The position numbers and the translations under genes were made by a program. A DNA stretch of 64,000 nucleotides from Arthrobacter sp. KBS0703 (GTDB lineage Bacteria > Actinomycetota > Actinomycetes > Actinomycetales > Micrococcaceae), in the NCBI RefSeq assembly GCF_002008315.2, contig NZ_MVDG02000001.1, positions 3,410,001 to 3,474,000 of the forward strand, given 5' to 3'. The notes beneath the pieces are model-generated. The model had not been told where the DNA came from and made no database searches. It saw only the letters and a list, made by a program, of their open reading frames with translations. Positions 34,107 to 43,433 of the stretch are shown piece after piece; the first letter of the stretch is position 1; each line of letters starts with the position of its first letter.

Positions 34107-35202
34107 GACCCGTCTCCTTCTCCAAAAGAACCAGCTCCCTGTCCCCCAACGGCGCAAAGTACCTCTCGACGTCGTCCGCGCGCACTTCCGAGAGCGTGGC
34201 CGGCCGCCAGTTCGGGTTGCGGTCCTTGTCCACCACCTGCGCACGGATTCCCTCACGGAAATCCGGGCCGGCCAGGCAGTGCAGACCCACGCGGTACTCC
34301 TGGGCGAGCGTTTCGTCGAGGCTCAGCCCCCTGACCCGGCGCAGCGATTCCAGAGCCACCTTGACGGCCGTGGGCGATTTCGCCTCAATGGTGTCCGCAG
34401 CCTCCGCGGCCTCGCCGCCCGCCGCTCGCAGCCGGCGGACGATCTCCTCGGCGTCATCCGCGGCGTAGCAGGCGTCGATCCAGTCCCGCTGCGCCTCCAG
34501 CCCCGAGGCGGGAGCCGGGCCGGAAAAGCGCCCGACGGCGGCTTCCGCGGTTTCGGTTTCCAGCGCCGCCGCAAGGTCGGCGAGCCGTTGGGACGGAACG
34601 AAGTGGTCCGCGAGCCCCAGGAACACCGCATCGGCGCCGCTCAGGTGCGCCCCCGTCAGTGCAGCATGGGTGCCCGACTCCCCCGGCGAGCGGGAGAGCA
34701 GCAGAGTGCCGCCGACGTCGGGGACGAATCCGATGGTGGTCTCGGGCATGCCCATCCGGGTGCGTTCGGTGACGATGCGGACGGAACCGTGGGCCGAGAT
34801 GCCCACACCGCCGCCCAGCACCAGCCCGTCCATGAACGCCACGTAAGGCTTCGGGTAGCGCGCAATGAGCGAATTAAGCCGGTATTCGGCCTCCCAGAAT
34901 CCGGCCGTTTCGTCCCCGCCCGCGAGCATGTCCCGGTAAATCGCCACGATGTCGCCGCCCGCACACAGTCCGCGCTCACCGGAACCCTGCACCAGGACGG
35001 CCGCCACGGCGTCGTCGTCCGCCCACGCGGACAGCTGATCGAGCATTACCGATACCATCCCGGCGGTGAGCGCGTTGACGGCCTTGGGCCGGTTCAACGT
35101 CACCACGCCGAGGTGGCCGCGCCGCTCGAACAGCACTTCTTCGGGTGTTGCTTCCTCGGGAACTGCGTCTGCGGGGCTGGCGTCGGGGGATGTTCCGGTC
35201 AT
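34099..35202 (-). CDS. 3-hydroxyisobutyryl-CoA hydrolase (HIBCH type)
   Basis: Crotonase-fold thioesterase, 367 aa, that releases 3-hydroxyisobutyrate from its CoA ester, the step before mmsB. 'GGDIVAIYRDMLAGG', 'GLVLGGGVGISAHG', 'MPETTIGFVPDVGGTLLLSR' and the C-terminal 'DFREGIRAQVVDKDRNPNW' are HIBCH hallmarks that ordinary hydratases lack. The start overlaps the mmsA stop; the end overlaps the mmsB start by 8 bases. Residues 1-20 are a low-complexity acidic extension. Confidence 0.94.
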   Translation of the reverse strand: MTGTSPDASPADAVPEEATPEEVLFERRGHLGVVTLNRPKAVNALTAGMVSVMLDQLSAWADDDAVAAVLVQGSGERGLCAGGDIVAIYRDMLAGGDETAGFWEAEYRLNSLIARYPKPYVAFMDGLVLGGGVGISAHGSVRIVTERTRMGMPETTIGFVPDVGGTLLLSRSPGESGTHAALTGAHLSGADAVFLGLADHFVPSQRLADLAAALETETAEAAVGRFSGPAPASGLEAQRDWIDACYAADDAEEIVRRLRAAGGEAAEAADTIEAKSPTAVKVALESLRRVRGLSLDETLAQEYRVGLHCLAGPDFREGIRAQVVDKDRNPNWRPATLSEVRADDVERYFAPLGDRELVLLEKETGHA

Positions 35203-36701
35203 CAGCTTCCTTCCGGCATGATGAAGCTGGCGCCCTGGCGGATGCCCGACGGCCAGCGGGTGGTCACTGTCTTGGTCTTGGTGTAGAAGCGGAAGGCGTC
35301 CGCGCCGTGCTGGTTGAGGTCCCCGAAGCCGGAGGCCTTCCAGCCGCCGAAGGTGTAATAGGCGATGGGCACCGGAATCGGAACGTTGATTCCCACCATG
35401 CCCACCTGCACCCGGCTGGCGAAGTCGCGTGCGGCATCGCCGTCGCGCGTGAAGATGGCCACGCCGTTGCCGAACTCGTGCTCGCTGCAGAGCCGCAGGG
35501 CTTCGTCGTAGTCGGAAGCCCGGAGGACACTCAGGACGGGGCCGAAGATCTCCTCTTTGTAGATCTTCATGTCCTTGGTGACGTTGTCGAAGAGCGTGGG
35601 GCCGACCCAGAAGCCGCCCTCGTACCCGTCCACGGTGAGGCCGCGGCCGTCAGTCACGAGGGTGGCGCCGTCGTCCACGCCGGACTGGATATACCCCTCG
35701 ATCCGCTCCTTCGCGGCGGCCGCCACGACGGGCCCGAAGTCGGAGTCCTTGTCCAGGCTATGGCCTACCTTAAGTCCCTTGATCCGTTCCCGGAGCCGTG
35801 AGACAAGCCTGTCCGCGGTGTCCTCCCCCACCGGAACAGCCACCGAGATGGCCATGCAGCGTTCGCCGGCGGAGCCGTAGCCGGCCCCGATCAGGGCGTC
35901 CGCGGCCATGTCGAGATCGGCGTCCGGCATGATCACCATGTGGTTTTTGGCGCCGCCGAAGCACTGCGCCCGCTTGCCGTGGGCAGCCGCCGTGGCGTAG
36001 ATGTACTGGGCGATGGGCGTGGACCCCACAAAGCCGATTGCCTTGACGCGGGGATCCTCAAGCAGCGCATCCACGGCTTCCTTGTCCCCGTTGACCACGT
36101 TGAACACGCCGTCCGGCACGCCCGCCTCGGTGAAGAGCTCGGCCAGGCGCAGGGGCACGGAGGGATCCCGTTCGGAGGGCTTAAGGATGAAGGCGTTGCC
36201 CGCGGCCAGTGCGGGGCCGGACTTCCAGAGCGGGATCATGGCCGGGAAGTTGAACGGCGTGATGCCCGCCACCACGCCCAGCGGCTGGCGCATGGAATGA
36301 ACGTCAATGCCGGAACCGGCGTCGTCCGAGAACTCGCCCTTCAGCAGGTGCGGGGCGCCGGCGGCGAACTCCACCACCTCGATGCCGCGCTGGATGTCCC
36401 CCTTGGCGTCCGGAACCGTCTTGCCGTGCTCAGAGGAGAGAAGCCGGGCCAGCTCGTCCAGGTTCTCGTTCACCAGGTCCACGAACTTGAGCAGGATGCG
36501 CCCGCGGCGCTGCGGGTTCATGGCACCCCACTCCAGCTGGGCCTTTTCCGCGCTGGAGATAATGTTGCGGACTTCCTCCGCACTGGCCAGCGGGAGTTTT
36601 GCCTGGACCTCGCCGGTGCAGGGGTCATAGACGTCGCTGAACCTTCCGGAGGTGCCCTCCATCCTCCGGCCGTCAACGTAGTGGGACAGTTCGCGCACCA
36701 T
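35202..36701 (-). CDS. mmsA: Methylmalonate-semialdehyde dehydrogenase (CoA-acylating)
   Basis: Converts methylmalonate semialdehyde to propionyl-CoA and CO2 with NAD and CoA, last step of the valine branch. 499 aa; NAD region 'GITPFNFPAMIPLWKSGPAL', 'IGFVGSTPIAQYIYATAAAH', catalytic C282 in 'SAGERCMAISVAV', and the CoA-dependent family pattern 'GAKNHMVIMPDAD'. First gene of the operon mmsA-HIBCH-mmsB-hydratase-CPBP. A 12-base palindrome lies about 22 bases upstream. Confidence 0.96.
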   Translation of the reverse strand: MVRELSHYVDGRRMEGTSGRFSDVYDPCTGEVQAKLPLASAEEVRNIISSAEKAQLEWGAMNPQRRGRILLKFVDLVNENLDELARLLSSEHGKTVPDAKGDIQRGIEVVEFAAGAPHLLKGEFSDDAGSGIDVHSMRQPLGVVAGITPFNFPAMIPLWKSGPALAAGNAFILKPSERDPSVPLRLAELFTEAGVPDGVFNVVNGDKEAVDALLEDPRVKAIGFVGSTPIAQYIYATAAAHGKRAQCFGGAKNHMVIMPDADLDMAADALIGAGYGSAGERCMAISVAVPVGEDTADRLVSRLRERIKGLKVGHSLDKDSDFGPVVAAAAKERIEGYIQSGVDDGATLVTDGRGLTVDGYEGGFWVGPTLFDNVTKDMKIYKEEIFGPVLSVLRASDYDEALRLCSEHEFGNGVAIFTRDGDAARDFASRVQVGMVGINVPIPVPIAYYTFGGWKASGFGDLNQHGADAFRFYTKTKTVTTRWPSGIRQGASFIMPEGS

Positions 36702-36722
36702 GGTGGAATGCTCCTTTGCATG

Positions 36723-36734
36723 TGACCCGGGTCA
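36723..36734. promoter_or_regulatory. Palindrome upstream of mmsA
   Basis: TGACCCGGGTCA, perfect 12-base palindrome, 22 bases before the mmsA start in the mmsA/xthA divergent region. A possible operator; no regulator for it can be named. Confidence 0.35.
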
Positions 36735-36854
36735 TCTTGGAGCTGAATATACTCGGACTTCCTACTAAATTCCAGAGTCCGGGGATCCGGGCCGGCAGCC
36801 CCACCCCGGCCGCCCACCATCCACCCGCGGCCCAAGTTGGGTAAGTTAGGAACT

Positions 36855-37661
36855 GTGAAGATTGCTACCTGGAATGTGAACTCGCTCCGTGCCCGCGCCG
36901 ACCGTGTGGAGGCCTGGCTGCAGCGCAGTGACTGCGACGTGCTCGCCATCCAGGAAACGAAGTGCAAGGACGACAACTTTCCATGGGAGTTGTTCGAGCG
37001 GATGGGCTACGAGGTGGCGCATTACGGCGTCAGCCAGTGGAACGGCGTGGCCATCGCCTCCCGGGTGGGGCTCGACGACGTGGAACGCGCCTTTGTGGAC
37101 CAGCCGGTGTTCGGCAAGGCGGGCAAGGACCCCATCCAAGAGGCCCGCGCCATGTCTGCCATGTGCGGCGGCGTCCGGGTCTGGAGCCTGTATGTCCCCA
37201 ACGGCCGCTCGCTCGACGACGAACACATGCCCTACAAGCTCGAGTGGCTCGAGTCCCTGAAGAACCACGCCGCCGGCTGGGTCACCGAAAACCCCGAGGC
37301 GCAGATTGCCCTGATGGGCGACTGGAACATCGCGCCGCAGGACGGCGACGTCTGGGACATCGACTTCTTCCGTGCCAATGCCATGACGCACGTGAGTGAA
37401 CCCGAACGCTCCGCGTTCCACGCTTTCGAGGCCGCCGGCTATTCCGACGTCGTGCGGCCGCACACTCCCGGCCCCGGCGTCTACACCTACTGGGACTACA
37501 CGCAGCTGCGCTTCCCGAAGAAGGAAGGCATGCGGATCGACTTCGTCCTGGCCTCCCCTGCCCTTGCGGCCCGTGTCACCGGAGCCTCGATCGACCGCGA
37601 GGAACGTAAGGGCAAGGGCGCCTCGGACCACGCGCCCGTGATCGTGGAACTGGCCGACTGA
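36855..37661 (+). CDS. xthA: Exodeoxyribonuclease III
   Basis: AP endonuclease/3'-exonuclease of base-excision repair, 268 aa, usual length. EEP fold motifs: 'IATWNVNSLRAR', 'LAIQETKCKDD' (metal Glu), 'SLYVPNG', 'MGDWNIAPQDGDVWD' (Asp/Asn), 'TYWDYTQLRFPKKEGMRIDF' and 'KGASDHAPVIVEL' (Asp-His pair). GTG start at 36855 with TTAGGAA upstream. Monocistronic, followed by a conserved hypothetical gene. Confidence 0.96.
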   Translation: MKIATWNVNSLRARADRVEAWLQRSDCDVLAIQETKCKDDNFPWELFERMGYEVAHYGVSQWNGVAIASRVGLDDVERAFVDQPVFGKAGKDPIQEARAMSAMCGGVRVWSLYVPNGRSLDDEHMPYKLEWLESLKNHAAGWVTENPEAQIALMGDWNIAPQDGDVWDIDFFRANAMTHVSEPERSAFHAFEAAGYSDVVRPHTPGPGVYTYWDYTQLRFPKKEGMRIDFVLASPALAARVTGASIDREERKGKGASDHAPVIVELAD

Positions 37662-37694
37662 TGGGGACTGAACGCCGATGACAGGCAGGCACTC

Positions 37695-38594
37695 ATGACG
37701 GGAAGCCTTTACCGGGGGCAGGCCGGGCTGCCGTTCTCGTCCACGCTCCGGGTCTATGAACCGCTGGAGGCTTTCCCGGAGGACCAGCGGGCTGCCCTCA
37801 AAGCCGCCGGGAAGCGGGCAGTTTCCCGGGCCGCCGTCGAAAACGCCGAGCTGCTGGCCTCGCTGGGACGGATCACGCGGCCCGGCGGAGATCCGTTCCC
37901 CACAGGGCGTACCGATCTGGTGCGCGTCACCCGGGCACCGGGCATTTCCACCGGCGGCGACGCCGCGAAAGAGTCCGGCGCGGAAACCTCCGACGGCGCC
38001 GCCCTGCTGTATTGCCCCAGCCAGCTTGTGCTGCGGGCCGGCCTGGCCGCCAACGCGCTCATGGAAGGAATCCACGGCCCCCTTGCCGAATTGCTGATTC
38101 CAGAGGAGCAGCGGGACCGGCACCAGGAGCGGATCGACCAGGTCAACGCCCGCGACGGCATTACCCGCGTGCACACCCGGGCTTCCACGTGGGGAATCCC
38201 CTTCAGCTGGTTCTCGCTGTTCCTGGAGTCCGACCCGCAGGACGTGGTGGAGGCCGGCGGCAGGATTCTCACCGTCCGCGTGTGGGCGACCATATCCGAG
38301 GCCCTGGACCGGGTGCGCTACGCGGTGGCAAACCTGGCCTTGGCGGCGCCCGACCTGGACATGCTGGATGACCTGACCCAGCTCACGGAATGGCTGGAGC
38401 TGTTCCATGCGGATTCCATGGTGGAACTCGACTACGGAGCCGTGGCGGACAAGGTCTACCCGGACGACTCCCCCATGGACGTACGGCTTGGGATCGAGTG
38501 CCTCGCCGAGGGCGACATGACCGGCGCGGCCGCCGCCTACCGCAGGCTCGCCTCGCGCTGGATCCCCATCCGCCAGCTGGCCCGCGCTTCCTGA
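37695..38594 (+). CDS. Conserved actinobacterial hypothetical protein
   Basis: 299 aa soluble protein with no signal or membrane helix. Starts 33 bases after xthA and may be cotranscribed. Segments 'PFSSTLRVYEPLEAFPEDQR', 'LYCPSQLVLRAGLAANAL', 'WGIPFSWFSLFL' and 'LTVRVWATISEALDRVRYA' look well conserved but are not assigned to a catalytic family. The function is unknown. Confidence 0.85.
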   Translation: MTGSLYRGQAGLPFSSTLRVYEPLEAFPEDQRAALKAAGKRAVSRAAVENAELLASLGRITRPGGDPFPTGRTDLVRVTRAPGISTGGDAAKESGAETSDGAALLYCPSQLVLRAGLAANALMEGIHGPLAELLIPEEQRDRHQERIDQVNARDGITRVHTRASTWGIPFSWFSLFLESDPQDVVEAGGRILTVRVWATISEALDRVRYAVANLALAAPDLDMLDDLTQLTEWLELFHADSMVELDYGAVADKVYPDDSPMDVRLGIECLAEGDMTGAAAAYRRLASRWIPIRQLARAS

Positions 38595-38686
38595 CCAGGC
38601 GCTCCGCTTCCCGCCTGTCACTGGCCGCGCCAATTTGCCGCGGGGTAATTGTCGCGGGCTAATTCCCGCGGGCTAATTGCCGCCCG

Positions 38687-39739
38687 CTAGGCGCGCGGGG
38701 GCGCCGTCGTTCGCCTGACGATGAGCGTGTGGGGCGCGACGGCGGAGCGCACGGAGCCGGTCATCCCCACCAGCTCGTCCAGCAGCATTTTGGTGGCCAG
38801 TTCGGCCTGCTCGTCGGGCCGCTGCCCCACGGTGGTCAGGCCCACGGCGTCGGAGAAGTCGTGGTCGTCGATCCCTATCACGGACAGGTCCTCGGGAATT
38901 CGGACGCCCACGCGGTGCGCTTCGAAGATGACCCCCATGGCCATTTCGTCGGAGGCACAGAAGATGGCGGTCGGCTTGGTTCCCGGCTGGCCCCACAGCC
39001 GCCGGAACGCCTCCTGGCCGCTGCGGACGGTGAAATCGCCCCACTCGTCCCACTCCGGACGGACCTCAAGTCCCGCCGCAGTCATCACGTCCTGGAACGC
39101 CAGGATGCGGACGCGCGGAACGTCGAAGTTTAGGTCGGTTTCGTCGTCCCCGTGGAGCAGCGCAATATCGCGGTGGCCGAGGTCGATCAGGTGCTTGACG
39201 GCGGTGGAAGCGGCGGCGTAGTCGTCGATGCCGATGTAGGCGCATTCCTCTACGTGCCCACCCACCACCACCAGGGGGATCTCGATCTTCTGCAGGTGTT
39301 CGAGTTCCTCGTGCGTGAGTGCCATACACAGGACCAGCAGCGCGTCGATCTGCTTGTAGACCATGGTTTTGCTGAAGAGCCGCTCTCGGTGGCTGCCGTG
39401 GCCCCCCAGGTTAAACAGGGACAGGTTGTACTGCCGCGCGTGCAGTTCGCGGTCCGCGCCCTCGATGGCTTTGGAGAAGAACCAGCGGCTCACAAAGGGC
39501 GCCAGCACGCCGATGGTCTTGGTGCGGCCGGTGGCCAGGCCAGACGCCGACGACGACGCCACGTACCCGAGGGCACCGGCCACTTCAAGAATTTTTTCCC
39601 GGGTGGCCGGTGAAACCCTCGGCAGGCCGCGCACGGCCCGGGACACGGTGGCCGTGGACACTCCGGCCGCCGCTGCCACGTCCTCGATGCTGACTCCCGA
39701 GTGGCCGCCGCGCTGTGCCCTGTCAGTTGTGCGCGCCAC
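38687..39739 (-). CDS. LacI-family regulator of the sugar importer locus
   Basis: 350 aa. HTH 'IEDVAAAAGVSTATVSRAV' at residues 18-36, hinge, then the sugar-binding domain ('IGVLAPFVSRWFFSKAIEGA', 'AIFCASDEMAMGVIFEAHRV', 'LSVIGIDDHDFSDAVGLTTV'). It is the last gene after the importer on the same strand, 81 bases beyond the small membrane gene. The palindromes TGCAAGCG[T/C]TTACA at 43395 and 51128 are its most likely operators. Confidence 0.93.
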   Translation of the reverse strand: MARTTDRAQRGGHSGVSIEDVAAAAGVSTATVSRAVRGLPRVSPATREKILEVAGALGYVASSSASGLATGRTKTIGVLAPFVSRWFFSKAIEGADRELHARQYNLSLFNLGGHGSHRERLFSKTMVYKQIDALLVLCMALTHEELEHLQKIEIPLVVVGGHVEECAYIGIDDYAAASTAVKHLIDLGHRDIALLHGDDETDLNFDVPRVRILAFQDVMTAAGLEVRPEWDEWGDFTVRSGQEAFRRLWGQPGTKPTAIFCASDEMAMGVIFEAHRVGVRIPEDLSVIGIDDHDFSDAVGLTTVGQRPDEQAELATKMLLDELVGMTGSVRSAVAPHTLIVRRTTAPPRA

Positions 39740-39820
39740 GGTGTCCCCTCAAAGCCCCTGTACAGTTTTCCGCCATGTCGTTCTCCCGGCGGCAAGCAAT
39801 CATTTTAATCTGGCCGGCGC

Positions 39821-40087
39821 TTAGCTGCGGCGCGTGGCCGTGCGTGCGGGAAGGCGCCTGCGCAGCCTGATCATCCCGTACAGCGCCAGCAGCGTGGCCA
39901 GCAGGCCCAGCGCCCAGCCGAGTGCCGGCTGGGCGGTGACCTCCATCCATACCGTGACGACGAGCAGCACCACTGCCCAGAAACCGAGGAATCCGATGAT
40001 GATGTCGAAGTCCTCGCCGGAGCGGACCCGCCTGTGGCCGATCCCGGCTGCCGGCTTCCCGCCACGCGGCGCTGCTCCGTCGGTCAC
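39821..40087 (-). CDS. Small two-helix membrane protein
   Basis: 88 aa; GTG start overlapping the stop of the upstream permease (GTGA). Basic N-terminus, then helices at about residues 29-48 and 53-73, basic tail. No known family. Its coupling to the ABC permeases suggests an accessory role in the importer or simple cotranscription. Confidence 0.7.
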   Translation of the reverse strand: MTDGAAPRGGKPAAGIGHRRVRSGEDFDIIIGFLGFWAVVLLVVTVWMEVTAQPALGWALGLLATLLALYGMIRLRRRLPARTATRRS

Positions 40088-40974
40088 TTGACTGCGCCTG
40101 CCGTCAGGCCGGCCACGATCTTGCGCTGGAACACCAGCACCAGAATGACGAGCGGAATGGTGACGATGGTGCCCGCCGCCATGATGGCTGTGTACGGAAT
40201 CTGGTTAGGCTGCGCCCCGGCGAAGTTGGCGATGGCCACCGTCACCGGCTGGGTCGCATCGCTGGACAGCTGGCTGGCGATCAGGAATTCATTCCAGGAG
40301 GAAATGAACGCCAGGATCGCAGTGGTGAAGATGGCCGGAGCCGCCAGCGGCATGATCACCTTCCGGAACGCCTGGCCCTGCGTGCAACCGTCCACACGGG
40401 CCGACTCCTCCAGCTCCCACGGCATTTCGCGGAAGAAGGAGGTCATGGTATAAACGGTCAGCGGCAGGACAAACGAGATGTTCGGGATGATCAGCGCCTG
40501 GTAGGTGCCCATCCAGCCGATGTTGGTGAACAGCTGGAACAGCGGGGTGATCAGGGCAACGCCGGGGAACATGGAAGCACCCAGGATGAAGCCAAGCACC
40601 AAATACTTGAACTTGAAGTTCAGCCGGGCCAGTGCGTAGGCGGCGAACACGCCGATGACCAGTGACACCAAGGTGACAACTCCGCCAATGAACACGCTGT
40701 TGAGCAGTGCTTGGCCGAAACGGTTACCAAACGATGTGTCGAACGCGGTATTGAAATTGTCCAGCGTGATGTGCGTGGGCAGGATGGAGGTGTCGTAGGT
40801 GAAGCCGACGTCGCGGAAGGCGGTCACCACCATCCAGTACGCCGGGGCGAGGCACCAGATCAGGACGACTGCCGCGCTGATGTAAGTGCGGCCCTGCGCC
40901 CATTTCTCCCGGTTCTGGGATGCCTTCCTGCCCCTGTCCTGCTGCGCGCGCAGTTCGGTTGTCGCGGCGGTCAT
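40084..40974 (-). CDS. ABC sugar permease, MalG type
   Basis: 296 aa CUT1-family permease with six membrane helices and the EAA loop 'PWELEESARVDGCTQGQAFR'. Overlaps the MalF-type gene by 4 bases. No ATPase gene is in this operon, as is usual for actinobacterial CUT1 importers that share a common MsiK-type ATPase. Transports a sugar, probably an oligosaccharide given the alpha-glucosidase and levansucrase links. Confidence 0.94.
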   Translation of the reverse strand: MTAATTELRAQQDRGRKASQNREKWAQGRTYISAAVVLIWCLAPAYWMVVTAFRDVGFTYDTSILPTHITLDNFNTAFDTSFGNRFGQALLNSVFIGGVVTLVSLVIGVFAAYALARLNFKFKYLVLGFILGASMFPGVALITPLFQLFTNIGWMGTYQALIIPNISFVLPLTVYTMTSFFREMPWELEESARVDGCTQGQAFRKVIMPLAAPAIFTTAILAFISSWNEFLIASQLSSDATQPVTVAIANFAGAQPNQIPYTAIMAAGTIVTIPLVILVLVFQRKIVAGLTAGAVK

Positions 40975-42008
40975 TTCTTCCCCTTACCGGTGGCGCCGCT
41001 TTGCTCCACAACGTTCGCTCCGAGGAAGCGGACAAAAATGAAAGCGACAAGAAAGATGATGATGAAGGTGATGGTCGACAACGCCGCGGCGGAGTTGAAG
41101 CCTTGCCTGATCTGGTTGATCACCAGGATCGACAGCGTGGTGGTGTTGTTGGCACCGCCCGTGAGGATGTAGGGCAGGTCGAACATGCGGAGCGCGTCAA
41201 GCGTGCGGAACAGGATGGCCACCATGAGCGCCGGCTTGACCAGCGGCAGGGTAATCATCCGGAACCGCTGCCAGGCCGTGGCGCCGTCCACCTTGGCCGC
41301 CTCGTAGACCTCGGCCGGAATCATCTGCAGGCCGGCGAGGATGAGCAGCGCCATGAATGGCGTTGTCTTCCAGACGTCGGCGATGATCACTGCCCACTTC
41401 GCCGGCCACTCGCTGCCGGTCCACAGGATAGTGGTGTTGAACAGTTTGTTGGCGATGCCTTCGAAAGCGAAGATGAAGAACCAGAGCTTGGCCGTCACGG
41501 CCGTGGGGATGGCCCACGGCACAAGGACTGCCGCGCGGACCAGGCTGCGGCCCTTGAAGGTCCGGGCCATGATCATGGCCATCCAGAAGCCCAGGACCGT
41601 CTCGAGCGTAACGGTGACCACCGTGAAGAAGAACGTGGTGGCGGTGGCCGACCAGAACTGGGCGCCCAGGGTTCCCGGAGGGCAGGCGACGGTTCCGCCG
41701 GCCGGGGCAGCGCACTGCTGCGCCAGCCAATTCACGTAGTTCTGGACACCCGCAGGGCCGCCGGCGGTGAAGAGGCCGGTGGCCGGGTCGAGCCCGGCGT
41801 CCTTTTGGAAGGACATCACGATGGCGCTGATGATCGGGTAAACGATCACAATGCCCAACGCGATGATGGTGGGGGCAAGGAGCCAAGAGGCCCACCTGCC
41901 CTGGCTCAGGATCTTGTTGTCCTCACCAACACCCTTGGGCCCGTGGTGAATCGGGGTACCGCCCGACGCCGGTGCCTTGACCGGCGTCGGGCCTACTTCG
42001 GTTGCCAT
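40971..42008 (-). CDS. ABC sugar permease, MalF type
   Basis: 345 aa. Six helices; EAA loop 'PAEVYEAAKVDGATAWQRFR'. The first external loop is extended and carries two cysteines ('QQCAAPAGGTVACPPG'), possibly a disulfide, which is unusual for the family. Start ATG 42006-42008 with GTAGGT upstream; the longer alternative from 42029 overlaps the previous stop. Pairs with the MalG-type permease at 40084. Confidence 0.93.
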   Translation of the reverse strand: MATEVGPTPVKAPASGGTPIHHGPKGVGEDNKILSQGRWASWLLAPTIIALGIVIVYPIISAIVMSFQKDAGLDPATGLFTAGGPAGVQNYVNWLAQQCAAPAGGTVACPPGTLGAQFWSATATTFFFTVVTVTLETVLGFWMAMIMARTFKGRSLVRAAVLVPWAIPTAVTAKLWFFIFAFEGIANKLFNTTILWTGSEWPAKWAVIIADVWKTTPFMALLILAGLQMIPAEVYEAAKVDGATAWQRFRMITLPLVKPALMVAILFRTLDALRMFDLPYILTGGANNTTTLSILVINQIRQGFNSAAALSTITFIIIFLVAFIFVRFLGANVVEQSGATGKGKK

Positions 42009-42015
42009 GGCAGAC

Positions 42016-43305
42016 CTACGATCCTGCACCGGCGGACTCGATGGACTTCTGCATGTCAGACAGTGCAGTGTCCACGGGCTTCTCGCCCTTGATGGCTGAG
42101 TACGCGTTCTCCTGGATGGCCTTGGTTACCGCCGGGTAGAACGGGCTGACCGGGCGGGGAATGGCGTTCTCAATGGACGTCTTCAGGACCGGCAGGTACG
42201 GAAGCTTCGCCACAAGGTCCTTGTCCGTGTAAAGCGCTCCCAGCACGGGGGCCAGCGAACCCTGGGTTGCGTAGAACTTCTCGGATTCTTCCGAGGTCAT
42301 GAACTTCACGAAGTCCAGGGCAGTGGCCTTGTTCTTGGAGTAGACGCTGACAGCCAGGTTGTGTCCGCCCAGCGAGGAGGCGCCGGGGCCGCTCGCGCCG
42401 GGGATCGGAGCGATGCCGAGCTTGTCCTTCACTGCGGACGAACCCTCAGTAGTTGCCAGGTTGTAGACGTACGGCCAGTTGCGCAGGAAGAGCAGCTTGC
42501 CGCTCTGGAACGCCTGCCGGCTCAGTTCCTCCTGGAAGGTGATGCCTTCCTTGGGGATGTTGCCGTCGGCGTATGCCTTGGCGAGGTTTTCCAGGCCGGC
42601 CTTGGCCTCGGGGGTGTTCAGGCTGGGCTTGCCGTCCTTGTCCAGGACCGATCCGCCGGCGGAGTTGATGGCCTCGGACGCGTTGACCGTGAGGCCCTCA
42701 TACTTGCTGAACTGGCCGGCGTAGCAGCCGATGTTGTTTTTCTTGGCGATGGAGCACATGCTCATCATCTCGTCCCAGGTCTTGGGCGGGGTGGGCACCA
42801 GGTCCTTGCGGTAGTACAGCAGGGCGCCGTCGGAGGTCTGCGGCGCGGCGTACAGCGTCCCCTTGTACGTGCCGCTGTCAACGGTGGGCTTCAGCATGGC
42901 GCTTGTGTCAATTGCCATCTTGTCCTTGAGCGGCTGCAGCCAGCCCTTGGCGGCGAACTCGGCCGTCCAAACCACGTCAACATCCACGACGTCGTAACCG
43001 GCATCCTTGGCCTGGAAGTGCTGCACGATGTCATCATGCTGCTGGTCGGCCTGGTCCGTCTGTTCCTTGAAGGTGACCTTCTCGTTCGGGTGCGCAGCGT
43101 TCCACTTGGCCACCAGCGGCCGGACCACGTTGCTGTTGTCCTTGCCCTGGACGTATGTAATTGGTCCACGCCCATCAAGGCCGGCAGCAGCGTCGCCGCC
43201 GCCAGCCTGGGTACCGCCGCCTCCGCCGCCGCCACCACAGGCGGAAAGCGTCAGGGCGAGAATACCGGCAGTAGCTACCGGGAGTAAGAACTTCGGGGTT
43301 TTCAT
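42016..43305 (-). CDS. Sugar ABC transporter binding lipoprotein (family 1)
   Basis: 429 aa. Signal peptide with lipobox L-S-A-C at residues 20-23, then eight glycines, an anchor linker. 'MSMCSIAKKNNIGCYAGQFS' and 'SLGGHNLAVSVYSKNKATAL' fit the MalE-like fold. First gene of the importer operon; it faces the divergent alpha-glucosidase with a LacI operator between. Ligand probably an alpha-glucoside or sucrose-related sugar (inference). Confidence 0.94.
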   Translation of the reverse strand: MKTPKFLLPVATAGILALTLSACGGGGGGGGTQAGGGDAAAGLDGRGPITYVQGKDNSNVVRPLVAKWNAAHPNEKVTFKEQTDQADQQHDDIVQHFQAKDAGYDVVDVDVVWTAEFAAKGWLQPLKDKMAIDTSAMLKPTVDSGTYKGTLYAAPQTSDGALLYYRKDLVPTPPKTWDEMMSMCSIAKKNNIGCYAGQFSKYEGLTVNASEAINSAGGSVLDKDGKPSLNTPEAKAGLENLAKAYADGNIPKEGITFQEELSRQAFQSGKLLFLRNWPYVYNLATTEGSSAVKDKLGIAPIPGASGPGASSLGGHNLAVSVYSKNKATALDFVKFMTSEESEKFYATQGSLAPVLGALYTDKDLVAKLPYLPVLKTSIENAIPRPVSPFYPAVTKAIQENAYSAIKGEKPVDTALSDMQKSIESAGAGS

Positions 43306-43394
43306 TGGCTGGAGACTCCTCGCTGAGTGACAAGAAAAAAGACATAGTGCGGTTGATGTGGTGACCATCACACTAGTAACGTTGCGCTGGGAAA

Positions 43395-43408
43395 TGCAAG
43401 CGTTTACA
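43395..43408. promoter_or_regulatory. LacI operator between importer and alpha-glucosidase
   Basis: TGCAAGCGTTTACA, 90 bases before the binding-protein start and 26 bases before the glucosidase start. One base different from TGCAAGCGCTTACA upstream of levansucrase (51128). Confidence 0.65.
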
Positions 43409-43433
43409 CCTAATTGTTACCGGAGAGGCAACT

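Noticed and set aside
40084..43305. Missing ATPase as evidence of a deleted gene
   Set aside because: Actinobacterial CUT1 importers commonly share a distant MsiK-type ATPase, so absence is normal.
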